From assembly GCA_964458605.1 (NCBI GenBank), contig CAYWLS010000008.1, positions 1 to 64,000 on the forward strand: a DNA stretch of 64,000 bases, written 5' to 3'. The translations under genes and the position numbers were made by a program. The DNA comes from JBBSNV01 sp964458605 (GTDB taxonomy: Bacteria > Pseudomonadota > Alphaproteobacteria > Reyranellales > JAQSWP01). Shown here in pieces: positions 1 to 7,783 of this stretch. The notes under the pieces are model-generated. The model was given only the letters and a program-made list of their open reading frames with translations, did not search any database and was not told the origin of the DNA. Every line of letters begins with the position of its first letter. Position 1 is the stretch's first letter.

Positions 1-253
1 CCGCGTTGGTGGCGCCGGGGCCGGAGGTCACCAGCACCACGCCCACCTTGCCGGTGGAGCGGGCATAGCCCTCGGCCGAATGCACCGCCGCCTGCTCGTG
101 GCGCACCAGGATGTGGCGCAGCCGGTTCTGCTTGAAGATCGAATCGTAGATCGGCAGCACGGCGCCGCCCGGATAGCCGAAGACGACATCGACGTCCTGG
201 TCGATCAAGCATTTGATCACCAGATCGGCGCCGTTGGTCGTGTCCTCGGCCAT
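1..253 (-). CDS. ilvB: Acetolactate synthase large subunit, 5' part (partial)
   Basis: Thiamine-diphosphate enzyme that condenses pyruvate with pyruvate or 2-oxobutyrate, the first common step to Val, Leu and Ile. Only the first 84 residues are present; the frame runs off the left edge. The N-terminal TPP-binding domain shows GYPGGAVLPIYD (26-37), RHEQAA (51-56, with E53 as the Glu that activates the cofactor in this family) and TSGPGATN (77-84). The ATG at 251-253 has a strong AGGAGGAG Shine-Dalgarno about 10 nt upstream. It lies downstream of miaA on the same strand, so it may be read from the miaA transcript as well as from its own leader. The small subunit would lie outside the window. 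Confidence 0.95.
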   Translation of the reverse strand, partial: MAEDTTNGADLVIKCLIDQDVDVVFGYPGGAVLPIYDSIFKQNRLRHILVRHEQAAVHSAEGYARSTGKVGVVLVTSGPGATNA

Positions 254-369
254 TTGATGCCCACTCCTCCTGTTCGAGCCCGCCGGACCATCGGTCCGCC
301 GGACTTCAATACGCGAAAAACCGCGGGAAACCGCCTTCCGGCGGCGAAGGGGCGGACCTTAGACTTTGC
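254..369 (-). promoter_or_regulatory. ilvB leader / miaA-ilvB spacer with two hairpins
   Basis: 116 bp between miaA and ilvB. Read on the minus strand it holds a 5-bp hairpin with a GGAA (GNRA) tetraloop (331-344), then a T5 run (about 316-320), and then a 6-bp hairpin CGGACC-loop-GGTCCG (284-298) before the ribosome binding site. The first structure plus T run could be a weak terminator for miaA or part of an ilv attenuator. I see no leader peptide rich in Ile/Val/Leu codons, so classical attenuation is not supported. Confidence 0.3.
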
Positions 370-1308
370 TCAGGGGGCGGTCAACCGCCATTGACGAATA
401 AACGAAAAGATTTCGTTCGAATTCTTTTCCGAAAGTTGTTTTCCGAATACCAGATCGGCAACTATCTGATGGCGGAACCAGGTCTGCTGGCGCTTGGCGT
501 ATTGGCGGGTGGCCGTCACCGCCAGACTAAATGCCTGATCCAGCGGGATTTTTCCCTCCAGATGGGCGGTGAGCTGGGGCACGCCCAGGGCCTGCAGCAC
601 GGGGCTGCTGCGTCCGGGATCCTGCGCCAATAAGGCGCGCAATTCCGCCAGCGCGCCGGCCTCGAGCATGGCCCGGAAGCGGGTCTCGGCCGCCTGGCGC
701 AGCGCTTCGCGCGGCGGCGCCAGCACGATGGTCAGGAAACGCAGGCCCGGCGGCGGACCCGATAGCGGCTGCGCCTGCCACTGGCTGAGCGGCCGGCCGG
801 TGGCCAGCAGCACCTCCATGCCGCGCACATGGCGCTGGCGGTCGGCGGGCTTGAGCCGTGCTACCAGCGCGGCATCGCGCTGCGCCAGGCGGCGGCGGAA
901 GGCTTCGGCCCCCAGCGCGGTCCACAGGCGCTCGGCCTCCCGCCGCGCCTCGGCCGGCACGTCGGGGATGGACGACAGGCCCTGCAGCAGGCTCCTTATA
1001 TAAAGACCGGTGCCGCCCACCACGATCGGCAGCCGGCCCTCGCCCAGCGCCGCCGCGATGGCATCGAGCGCCATCTGCCGCCAGCGCCCCGCGCCCGCCA
1101 CGTCGTGCGGCGCCAGCACGCCATAGAGGCGATGCGGCGCCTCGGCCTGATCCGCCGGCGTGGGCTGGGCGGTGAGGATCGGCAGCGCGCCATAAAGCTG
1201 CATGGAATCGGCGTTGATCACCGTGCCGGAGAATTGCCGCGCCGCTGCCAGCGCCAGTGCCGACTTGCCGCTGGCGGTCGGGCCGCCCAGCACCAGCACC
1301 GGTTTCAC
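370..1308 (-). CDS. miaA: tRNA dimethylallyltransferase
   Basis: Transfers a dimethylallyl group to N6 of A37 in tRNAs reading UNN codons. The 312-residue length is normal for the family. Visible motifs are the P-loop GGPTASGKS (8-16), the DSMQ substrate motif (34-37), GGTGLYIRSLL (98-108) and the C-terminal RQYAKRQQTWFRH (268-280) that contacts tRNA. The gene is divergent from serB with 72 bp between starts and lies upstream of ilvB. This arrangement is familiar from alphaproteobacteria. Confidence 0.96.
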   Translation of the reverse strand: MKPVLVLGGPTASGKSALALAAARQFSGTVINADSMQLYGALPILTAQPTPADQAEAPHRLYGVLAPHDVAGAGRWRQMALDAIAAALGEGRLPIVVGGTGLYIRSLLQGLSSIPDVPAEARREAERLWTALGAEAFRRRLAQRDAALVARLKPADRQRHVRGMEVLLATGRPLSQWQAQPLSGPPPGLRFLTIVLAPPREALRQAAETRFRAMLEAGALAELRALLAQDPGRSSPVLQALGVPQLTAHLEGKIPLDQAFSLAVTATRQYAKRQQTWFRHQIVADLVFGKQLSEKNSNEIFSFIRQWRLTAP

Positions 1309-1380
1309 CGTGCCTTGCCTCGCCGCGATGCGGCGGCCAAGATGCGCGCGCCCGTCCCGCCCCTTTCACAGTCCAGTGTC

Positions 1381-2292
1381 ATGCAACACGTCCTGGTTTT
1401 CATCTGCCGCCCCGACCGACCCGCGCTGGACGATAGCATGCTGAAAAGCGTGCGGGCGCGGCTCGACGCGCTGGGCGCCGAAAGCGCGCCGCCGGTCTGG
1501 CTGGACCGCGGCGCCCAGGGGGACATCGCCTGCGATATCGGCTTCGACGGCATCGACGGCGAGCAGGCCGTGGCCGCCGCGCGCCAGGTGCTGGCCGGCA
1601 AGCCGGTCGACGTCGCCGCCCTGCCGGCCGCGGGCCGCCGCAAGGCGCTGCTGGTGGCCGACATGGAATCGACCGTGATCGAGAACGAGATGCTCGACGA
1701 GCTGGCCGAATTCCTCAACCTGCGCCAGCACATCGCCGCCATCACGGCGCGGGCGATGAACGGGGAGATCGATTTCGCCGGCGCCTTGCGCGAGCGCGTG
1801 GCGCTGCTGAAGGATCTGGAGCAGACCAGGCTCGACGAAGCGGCTTCGCTGATCCGCATCATGCCCGGCGCCCAGGCGCTGATCGCCACCATGCGCGCCA
1901 ACGGCGCCTATTGCGCGCTGGTGTCGGGCGGCTTCACCTATTTCACCGACCAGGTGCATCGCCAGCTCGGCTTCCACAGCCATCACGCCAACACCCTGAC
2001 CGTCGAAGGCGGCAAGCTCGCCGGCACGGTGGGCGAGCCGATCCTGGGCAAGGAAGCCAAGCTCGACATGCTGATGAAGCTGGCCGGCGAGCGGCATCTG
2101 TCGCTGGCCCAGACCTTGGCGGTAGGCGACGGCGCCAACGACCTGCCGATGCTGCAGGCCGCCGGGCTGGGCGTGGCCTATCACGCCAAGCCGGCGGTGG
2201 CGGCTGCGGTGCCGGTGCGCATCGACCACGGGGATCTCACGGCGCTGCTCTATCTGCAGGGCTATCGGCGCGAAGAATTCGTCGCCGCGTAA
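1381..2292 (+). CDS. serB: Phosphoserine phosphatase
   Basis: HAD-superfamily phosphatase, last step of L-serine synthesis. 303 residues: an N-terminal ACT-like region (1-80) and a HAD core. The nucleophile is D94 in ADMEST (93-98). Motif II is S182 in VSGGF, the motif III Lys lies in GKEAK (223-227), and the metal motif is GDGANDLPM (249-257). The second acid of the usual DxDST loop is Glu (E96) instead of Asp. The frame is open far upstream, but ATG 1381 gives the family-typical N-terminus; an ATG at 1342 is the alternative. Divergent from miaA. Confidence 0.93.
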   Translation: MQHVLVFICRPDRPALDDSMLKSVRARLDALGAESAPPVWLDRGAQGDIACDIGFDGIDGEQAVAAARQVLAGKPVDVAALPAAGRRKALLVADMESTVIENEMLDELAEFLNLRQHIAAITARAMNGEIDFAGALRERVALLKDLEQTRLDEAASLIRIMPGAQALIATMRANGAYCALVSGGFTYFTDQVHRQLGFHSHHANTLTVEGGKLAGTVGEPILGKEAKLDMLMKLAGERHLSLAQTLAVGDGANDLPMLQAAGLGVAYHAKPAVAAAVPVRIDHGDLTALLYLQGYRREEFVAA

Positions 2293-2322
2293 CGGCGCAG
2301 CCCGGAAACTAGGGGGAAGACC

Positions 2323-3342
2323 ATGGAAACCACGTCGATCGTTCTGGCCAGCCGCCCGCAAGGCGATCCTACGGCCGGCAATTTCAGGATCGAGAAGCGC
2401 ACGGTGCCGGCGCTGCAGGAGGGCCAGATCGCCGTGCGGGTGATCTACCTGTCGCTCGATCCCTATATGCGCCCGCGCATGACGGAGATGGATTCCTACA
2501 CCCCGCCCTTCGCGCTCGATCAGCCGCTGAGCGGCGGCGCGATCGGCAAGGTGGTGCAGTCGGCCAACGCCAAATTCGCCGAGGGCGATACGGTGATGGG
2601 CATGTTCGGCTGGGAGACCATCTCGGTGGTCGACGGGCGCGGCGTGCGCAAGCTCGAGCCGCCCCAATCCCCCGGGGCCGCGAAGCTGACCTGGCATCTG
2701 GGCGTGCTGGGCATGCCCGGCTACACCGCCTATCACGGCATGCTGCGCATCGGCCAGCCCAAGGCTGGCGAGACGGTGTTCGTGTCGGCCGCCACCGGCG
2801 CGGTCGGCGCGCTGGCAGGCCAGCTCGCCAGGCTCAAGGGCGCGCGGGCGGTGGGCTGCGCCGGCAGCCCGGCCAAATGCGACTTCGCCACCAAGGAGCT
2901 GGGCTACGATGCCTGCTTCGACCACAACGCGCGGCACGACTACGACCAGGCGCTGGCCGAGCTGTGCCCCAGGGGCATCGACGTCGATTTCGAGAATGTC
3001 GGCGGGCCGATCTTCCACGCGGTGTTCCGCAAGATGAACGATTTCGGCCGCATGGTGATGTGCGGCGCGATCGCCGAATACAACGACACCACGCCGCAGC
3101 CCGGACCGGAGAAGATGTTCGCGGTGATCCAGCGGCGGCTCAGGATCGAGGGCTTCATCGTCTCCGACCACATGCGCACGATGGACGAGTTCGTGCGCGA
3201 GGTGAGCCAATGGCTGCGCGAGGGCAGGATCCGCTATCGCGAGACGGTGGTGAAGGGGCTGGAGCACGCGCCGCAGGCCTTCATGGGCCTGCTCAAGGGC
3301 GAGAATTTCGGCAAGCTGATCGTGCAGGTGGGGGAGGAGTGA
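2323..3342 (+). CDS. NADP-dependent oxidoreductase, CurA/leukotriene-B4-dehydrogenase type
   Basis: Zinc-free medium-chain reductase, 339 residues, probably a cytosolic 2-alkenal/enone reductase using NADPH. The N-terminal GroES-like domain has LSLDPYMRPRM (43-53), characteristic of the PTGR1/YfmJ/CurA branch. The Rossmann domain has MPGYTAYHG (131-139) and the nucleotide loop AATGAVGALAG (156-166). Zinc-ligand cysteines of classical alcohol dehydrogenases are absent. A good GGGGGAAG ribosome binding site precedes ATG 2323, 30 bp after serB, so it may share the serB transcript. The physiological substrate cannot be told from sequence. Confidence 0.88.
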   Translation: METTSIVLASRPQGDPTAGNFRIEKRTVPALQEGQIAVRVIYLSLDPYMRPRMTEMDSYTPPFALDQPLSGGAIGKVVQSANAKFAEGDTVMGMFGWETISVVDGRGVRKLEPPQSPGAAKLTWHLGVLGMPGYTAYHGMLRIGQPKAGETVFVSAATGAVGALAGQLARLKGARAVGCAGSPAKCDFATKELGYDACFDHNARHDYDQALAELCPRGIDVDFENVGGPIFHAVFRKMNDFGRMVMCGAIAEYNDTTPQPGPEKMFAVIQRRLRIEGFIVSDHMRTMDEFVREVSQWLREGRIRYRETVVKGLEHAPQAFMGLLKGENFGKLIVQVGEE

Positions 3343-3343
3343 G

Positions 3344-3478
3344 ATGCAATCCGATCAAATGGTTCTTCGTCTCAACAAAGAGCAGTTCGCTGCCTTGATC
3401 CGTGCGCTGAACAACCCACCGCCACCGAACGAGAAACTGCGCCAGTTGCTTGCCGCCAAAGCGCCCTGGGAGAAATAG
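3344..3478 (+). pseudogene. DUF1778 (TacA-type) antitoxin, C-terminal fragment
   Basis: 44 codons starting one base after the stop of the preceding oxidoreductase and using its end (GGGGGAGGAG) as ribosome binding site. The peptide contains LNKEQFAALIRALNNPPPPN and then KLRQLLAAKAPWEK. This is the toxin-binding C-terminal tail of DUF1778 antitoxins, which pair with GNAT tRNA-acetylating toxins (TacT). The ribbon-helix-helix DNA-binding half, normally about 45-50 residues, is missing. No GNAT toxin follows. I read it as the remnant of a type II toxin-antitoxin pair at the edge of an accessory insertion; it could still be translated as a short peptide. Confidence 0.72.
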
Positions 3479-3795
3479 CGTTGGGCGATGCGACCGCACT
3501 GAACCGATCCGCCTGCAATACTCGTCGCCATTCAGGCTCTGCCTGAAATGCGGCTTGTGTGACACGCGCGCTATTGGCCAGCGTGCTTCTCCGTCGGATG
3601 TACGCCGCTTGCCCCTGCGGCTTGGGGCTTGAACGGCACCACCTTCCGCTCCCCTCCCTCCTCCCTGACAGCAAACTGCAAGCTGTTGGCAAGTCGAACA
3701 GACTCCCTCCTGCGCATCGTCGCCGATCGGCCTAACGAATCGGTATCGCGCTGCCCGCCCGTGGGCGGCGCTCCGGTTCAACGACGGGAGCGGCG
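3479..3795. other. Intergenic, no gene recognised
   Basis: 317 bp between the antitoxin fragment and dnaB. No frame on either strand gives a recognisable protein, including remnants of the expected GNAT toxin. A short hairpin CCGCCC-GT-GGGCGG lies at 3755-3768, 28 bp before the dnaB start, and GGGAGCGG just before ATG 3796 can serve as its ribosome binding site. Confidence 0.4.
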
Positions 3796-5271
3796 ATGCA
3801 GGATACCGACGACACCTACCAACGCATGTTCGGCCATTGGGCGCAGGTCCATCGCGAGCTCGAGCCGGCGCCGCCCGGGCCGTCGCCGCAGGGCGCCGCC
3901 ACGCCGGCCCAGCCGGCCGGCAAACATGGCGAGACCGCCGTGCTGGGCGCGGTGCTGGTCGACAACGACAACTACTGGCGCTGCGTCGAGCTCGGGCTGA
4001 AGCCGCAGCATTTCTTCCACGCCCTGCATGCGCGGCTGTGGCAGGCGATGGCCGCGTCGATCGAGGCCGGGCAGCAGGCCACGCCCTTCACCATCCAGGC
4101 GCGGCTGGGCCATGACGCCGAGTTCGAAGCCGAGGGCGGCATGATCGCGCTGGGCAAGGCGGCGATGGCGGCGGGCGGCATCCGCGACATCGCGGACTAC
4201 GCCCGGCTGGTGATCGAATGGTCCAACCGCCGCGCCCTGGTGGCGCTGGGCCAGCGCGCCGCGGCGGAGGCGCTGGACGGGCGCTGCGACTATGCCGCGC
4301 TGGTGGGCGCGCTCGATGCCGGGCTGAGCGAGCGCCGCCCCGAGCCGGCGCGCGGCGGCATCAGGCCGGTGGCCGAGGCGATGCGCGCGGCCCAGGAGAG
4401 CAACCGGCGGGCGCGCGAGGCCGGCGCGCTGGACGGCGTGCCCTACGGGCTGGCGCGGCTCGACGCGGTGCTGGGCGGCGTCGCCAGATCGGACCTGGCG
4501 ATCGTCGCCGGCCGGCCGGGCATGGGCAAGAGCGCGCTGGCCGCCCATGTCGCGCTGCATAACGCGCGCGCCGGCCGCCATGTCGTGGTGTTCACCCTGG
4601 AGATGTCGCAGGAGCAGATCGCCAATCGCTGGAGCGGGCAGCTTGCCGGCATCCCGCCGGCGGCGATGCGGCGGGGCGATATCGGCCCGGGCCAGCTCGC
4701 CGCGCTGGACGCGGCCAGCGACGCGCTGGCCGCCCTGCCGCTGCATATCGACCAGACCGCCGCGCTCGATGCCGGCGAAATGCGCGCCCGGCTGCGCCGC
4801 CACTGCGCGCGCCATCCGCTCGACCTGGTGATCGTCGACTACCTGCAGCTCATGAAATCGCCCGGCGCCGGCGACAACCGGGTGGCCGAGGTGTCGGCCA
4901 TCACCGCCGCGCTCAAGGGCCTGGCCAAGGAGCTGAACGTGCCGGTGATCGCCCTGTCGCAGCTCAGCCGCGCGGTGGAGGGCCGCGACGACAAGCGGCC
5001 GCGGCTGTCGGATCTGCGCGAATCGGGCAGCATCGAGCAGGACGCCGATGCGGTGATCTTCGTGTTCCGCCGCGACTACTACCAGGCCGAGCCCAGCGCG
5101 GGCGGCGCCATCGACCACGCGCGCTGGCGCGACGCGGCGCGGCGCTACTACGGCACCGCCGAGCTGATCGTCGCCAAGAACCGGCACGGCCCCTGCCAGA
5201 GCGTGCCGGTCGGCTTCGATCCGGCGCTGACGCGGTTCCACGATCTCGAAGCTTCGGGAGCGGACCGATGA
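3796..5271 (+). CDS. dnaB: Replicative DNA helicase, DnaB family (accessory/phage-like copy)
   Basis: RecA-fold hexameric helicase, 491 residues. N-terminal DnaB domain about 42-150 (GETAVLGAVLVDNDNYW), then a linker and the C-terminal ATPase. Walker A is GRPGMGKS (239-246), followed by FTLEMSQEQ (266-274). Walker B is DLVIVDYLQLM (343-353), sensor SQLSR (388-392) and arginine-finger region LRESGSIEQDAD (407-418). All catalytic motifs look intact. It is not next to rplI/alr/radA as chromosomal dnaB often is. Instead it overlaps (ATGA) a winged-helix gene, and it follows a toxin-antitoxin remnant. That context suggests a phage- or plasmid-derived replication module, though a sole housekeeping copy is not excluded. 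Confidence 0.88.
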   Translation: MQDTDDTYQRMFGHWAQVHRELEPAPPGPSPQGAATPAQPAGKHGETAVLGAVLVDNDNYWRCVELGLKPQHFFHALHARLWQAMAASIEAGQQATPFTIQARLGHDAEFEAEGGMIALGKAAMAAGGIRDIADYARLVIEWSNRRALVALGQRAAAEALDGRCDYAALVGALDAGLSERRPEPARGGIRPVAEAMRAAQESNRRAREAGALDGVPYGLARLDAVLGGVARSDLAIVAGRPGMGKSALAAHVALHNARAGRHVVVFTLEMSQEQIANRWSGQLAGIPPAAMRRGDIGPGQLAALDAASDALAALPLHIDQTAALDAGEMRARLRRHCARHPLDLVIVDYLQLMKSPGAGDNRVAEVSAITAALKGLAKELNVPVIALSQLSRAVEGRDDKRPRLSDLRESGSIEQDADAVIFVFRRDYYQAEPSAGGAIDHARWRDAARRYYGTAELIVAKNRHGPCQSVPVGFDPALTRFHDLEASGADR

Positions 5272-5984
5272 GCGGCGAGGCGCTGTTCTGGGCCGCCCGG
5301 CAGGCTGTCGGCAGCGTGGCCGAGCGGGCGGTGCTGTGGGAGTTGAGCAACCTCGCCAACAAGGAGCGCGGCCATGTCGCCTGGCCCTCGCTGGCGACGC
5401 TGGTGGAACGCTGCGCCTGCAGCGAACGATCGATCCGCAAGGCGCTGAAGGCACTGGCGCAGCGCGGCCTGATCGAAGTGCGGGGCAGCAACATTCGCCG
5501 ACGCTATCGGCTATGCCTGGAAGCCGGCGTGGTGGCAGCCGATTCCGGCAACCCGCGCCGCGACAGCGGCACCGGGCACCGCGACAGCGGCAATGGGCAC
5601 CGCGACAGCGGCAATGCGCACCGCGACAGCGGCACGATACGCCGCGATTGCGGCAACCCGCGCCACCGATACTATCAAGATACTCCTTGTCATCCTGACA
5701 AGGATACGGCGGGCGCCAAGCCGCCCGCCTTCGATACCGCGGCCGAACGCGCCGCGCCGCGCCTGACGGGCGCGGCCGCGGTGCTGGCCGAGGAAGAAGC
5801 GCAATGGACCATGCGGCTTGGCGCCTATCGCAAGGATCGCTTCTGGCCCGCCGCCTGGGGGCCGCCGCCGGGCCAGCGCGGCTGCCTGGCGCCGCGATCG
5901 GTGCTGATCCAGTTCGGCTTGGCAGGACAGGACGCGGCGGCCGGCGGGCCAGCGTCGGCCTCGGCGCCGGAGCACGCGCCATGA
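5268..5984 (+). CDS. Winged-helix replication-associated protein with heptapeptide repeats
   Basis: 238 residues, start overlapping the dnaB stop (ATGA), so probably translationally coupled to it. Residues about 18-85 form a winged helix-turn-helix (WPSLATLVERCACSERSIRK then ALAQRGLIEVR) like those of phage replication-initiation (gpO-like) or helix-turn-helix_36 proteins. Residues about 91-131 are a low-complexity stretch of five full copies of an (H/R)RDSGNG-like heptad. The C-terminal part (about 150-238) is unassigned but has a Trp/Pro-rich segment. Likely role, inferred from context: origin binding or helicase recruitment for the adjacent DnaB. Confidence 0.6.
   Translation: MSGEALFWAARQAVGSVAERAVLWELSNLANKERGHVAWPSLATLVERCACSERSIRKALKALAQRGLIEVRGSNIRRRYRLCLEAGVVAADSGNPRRDSGTGHRDSGNGHRDSGNAHRDSGTIRRDCGNPRHRYYQDTPCHPDKDTAGAKPPAFDTAAERAAPRLTGAAAVLAEEEAQWTMRLGAYRKDRFWPAAWGPPPGQRGCLAPRSVLIQFGLAGQDAAAGGPASASAPEHAP
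5538..5660 (+). repeat. 21-bp in-frame tandem repeat (about 6 units)
   Basis: Units of 21 bp start at 5556, 5577, 5598, 5619 and 5640, with a degenerate partial unit at 5538-5555. The unit is close to CACCGCGACAGCGGCAATG plus two bases. Each encodes a (H/R)RDSGN/T-x heptad inside the winged-helix gene. Because the period is a multiple of three, copy-number change would keep the frame. Confidence 0.9.
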
Positions 5985-6193
5985 GCGCGAGCCTGCCGCC
6001 CTGCTGGCATTCGATGGGCTGGCAATCGCCGGGCGCGGTGGCGGCCCGGCTGGTCCGGACGCTGCCGCCGCTGCGGGAAGGCAAGCCGGCGCGGAGGCCC
6101 GGCTTGCGGAACGCCGTCGCCGCCCGGCCGGACCTTTGCGCGCGGTCGCCAGACGCCCGTTCCGCTGTTGCAAACCGACCGGACGGATTGTAA
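5981..6193 (+). CDS. Possible 70-residue ORF, doubtful
   Basis: ATG overlaps the stop of the winged-helix gene (ATGA), the same coupling used between dnaB and that gene. The peptide (begins MSASLPPCWHSMGWQSPG, Arg/Ala-rich after that) matches nothing I know. Its last codons run through the TetR operator and promoter of the next gene (6168-6196), which argues against a conserved protein. If it is not a gene, 5985-6354 is a 370-bp non-coding stretch holding only the tetR1 control region and leader. Confidence 0.25.
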   Translation: MSASLPPCWHSMGWQSPGAVAARLVRTLPPLREGKPARRPGLRNAVAARPDLCARSPDARSAVANRPDGL

Positions 6194-6196
6194 AGA
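6168..6196 (+). promoter_or_regulatory. Candidate tetR1 promoter with TetR operator copy 1
   Basis: 18-bp near-palindrome AAACCGACCGGACGGATT at 6172-6189 (7 of 9 symmetric pairs match). It sits between a possible -35 TTGCAA (6168-6173) and -10 TAAAGA (6191-6196), spacing 17. Closely related palindromes lie in the promoters of the two LIV operons at 17.7 and 19.0 kb. The promoter hexamers are weak; the operator assignment rests on the three-way match. Confidence 0.6.
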
Positions 6197-6354
6197 TGAT
6201 GGAGCGAAATTGATCCGGGCGCCGCCCAAGAGCGCCAGCACGGGGCATGGTTTCAGCGCCATCACATCGAGCAGCCGCCCAGCCGGCGGTTGGGTTTCAT
6301 CCACCCCTGCAGCGGTACGGTTGCACCGCAGCAGGACGGGACTAGGCCGAGCGC

Positions 6355-7059
6355 ATGGCCAAGCCGCGCAACGGCCGCACGCCCAACACGGTGCGCCGCG
6401 CCGCCACCAAGCAGGCGGTGCTGGCTTCCGCGCGCAGCCTGTTCGTCGAGAACGGCTATACCCGCACCACGGTCGACGATATCGCCCGCCACGCCGGCAT
6501 CTCCAAGGGCGGCATCTACTTCCACTTCCCCGACAAGGCCGACATCGTGCGCGAGCTGCTGTTGCAGTCGGCCGAGCTCTACCGCGACGTGCTGGCGCTG
6601 CTGCACGACGACAAGGTGCCGCCGCTCGACCGCGTGGTGGCCTACATGAACTGGGTCGCCAAGCTGGGCGGCAACGACCCCGATTCCATGCTGCTGCCGA
6701 TCCTGATCTCGCTGGAGTTCCTCGAGACCGGCAACGAGGCGGAACGGCTGGTGGCGGCGCATTACGAGGCGATCTATGCCGCGCTGTCGGCGGCGCTGGA
6801 GGACGGCCGCCGCAAGGGCGTGTTCAACAAGCGCTCGGGCGTGCGCGAGCAGGCCGCCACCATCGTCGTGATGGGCGACGGCGCGCTGCTGGAATGGCTG
6901 CGCCGCAGCAAGACCTTGAACGGCACCAAGCTGGTGCGCACCCTGCGCCATTGCCTGCTGAACGCCATCGTCATGCCGGAGCGGCCGGAGCGTCGGGCAC
7001 GCATCGCCGTGCCGCGCAAGCCGGGCAAGCCGCGCGGCCGCGCCGCCCTGCCTTCCTGA
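6355..7059 (+). CDS. TetR-family transcriptional repressor (paralog 1)
   Basis: 234 residues. N-terminal TetR helix-turn-helix about 17-63: VLASARSLFVENGYTRTTVD, then DIARHAGISKGGIYFHFPDK. The C-terminal ligand domain shares LLPILISLEF, GDGALLEWLRR and LVRTLR with the second TetR at 18112, so the two are clear paralogs. The last about 30 residues are a basic tail rich in Arg/Pro. It is convergent with the left LIV/acyl-CoA operon (10 bp between stops). A shared operator lies about 165 bp upstream, suggesting autoregulation. By family habit the ligand may be an acyl-CoA from the pathway it controls. Confidence 0.9.
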   Translation: MAKPRNGRTPNTVRRAATKQAVLASARSLFVENGYTRTTVDDIARHAGISKGGIYFHFPDKADIVRELLLQSAELYRDVLALLHDDKVPPLDRVVAYMNWVAKLGGNDPDSMLLPILISLEFLETGNEAERLVAAHYEAIYAALSAALEDGRRKGVFNKRSGVREQAATIVVMGDGALLEWLRRSKTLNGTKLVRTLRHCLLNAIVMPERPERRARIAVPRKPGKPRGRAALPS

Positions 7060-7069
7060 CCGGCGATCC

Positions 7070-7783
7070 TCAGAGCAGCTCGACCGCCGAGGCGGCGTCG
7101 AGTTCGGCGCTCCTGCCCTGCCAGATCACCGCGCCGCTCCTGATGGCGATGGCGGCGCCGGCGATCCTGAGCGCGGCATCGACGTTCTGCTCGACCAGCA
7201 GCACGGTCACGCCCAGTTGGCGGCAGATCACCGACACCTGGGCCATCACCTCGTCGACCAGCTTGGGCGACAGGCCCAGCGAGGGCTCGTCCAGGATCAG
7301 GAAGCGCGGCGCGGTCATCAGCCCCATGCCGATCGCCAGCATGCGCTGCTGGCCGCCGCTCAGGCTGGCCGCCGGGCGGTTCCTGAATTCGTCGAGGATC
7401 GGGAACAGATCCCAGGCCTGGCGCAGCGCCGCCGCCAGCGCCTCGCGGCCGTAGCGCCGCGGCCGCGCCGCCAGGCGCAGGTTTTCCAGCACCGTCAGCT
7501 CGGCGAACACCGCCCGCTCCTGCAGCACCAGCGAGATGCCGGCCTGCAGCCGGCCCGCCACCGACAGCCGCTGCAACTGCTGGCCGCCCAGGCGGACCGT
7601 GCCGGCATCGATGCCGACCACGCCCATCACCGCCTTGGCCAGGGTCGATTTGCCGGCGCCGTTATGGCCCAGCAGCACGGTGATCTCGCCGCCGGCGATG
7701 CTGGCGCTGACCTCGCGCAGCACCGGCAGCTTGCCGTAGCCGGCGGTGACCTTGTCCAGCTCCAGGCCCAGCGCTTGGCTCAT
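7070..7783 (-). CDS. livF: LIV-type ABC transporter ATP-binding protein LivF (system 1)
   Basis: Second ATPase of a branched-chain-amino-acid/organic-acid (HAAT) importer, 237 residues. Walker A GHNGAGKST (39-47), signature LSGGQQRML, Walker B FLILDEPSLGLSP and switch region LLVEQN are all present. The start ATG 7781-7783 overlaps the livG stop (ATGA). A longer open frame exists upstream but lies inside livG. It is the last gene of the minus-strand operon that starts with livK1 at 17582, and it ends 10 bp from the convergent tetR1. Confidence 0.92.
   Translation of the reverse strand: MSQALGLELDKVTAGYGKLPVLREVSASIAGGEITVLLGHNGAGKSTLAKAVMGVVGIDAGTVRLGGQQLQRLSVAGRLQAGISLVLQERAVFAELTVLENLRLAARPRRYGREALAAALRQAWDLFPILDEFRNRPAASLSGGQQRMLAIGMGLMTAPRFLILDEPSLGLSPKLVDEVMAQVSVICRQLGVTVLLVEQNVDAALRIAGAAIAIRSGAVIWQGRSAELDAASAVELL

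Noticed and set aside
254..369. Ile/Val/Leu attenuator or riboswitch before ilvB
   Set aside because: No leader peptide with repeated branched-chain codons and no recognisable riboswitch core; only short hairpins.
1366..3267. 633-residue open frame on the minus strand across serB and the oxidoreductase
   Set aside because: His/Arg/Gln-rich shadow of well-supported plus-strand genes; high GC leaves antisense frames open.
3479..3795. GNAT toxin partner (TacT) for the antitoxin fragment
   Set aside because: All three plus-strand frames checked by eye; none shows the GNAT acetyl-CoA loop or the usual N-terminal text.
3778..6084. 768-residue open frame on the minus strand opposite dnaB
   Set aside because: Antisense to DnaB with its full motif set; composition is that of a shadow frame.
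3344..6193. Integrase or att sites bounding the dnaB patch
   Set aside because: No tRNA gene, direct repeat or recombinase was seen at either edge, so mobility is only inferred from content.
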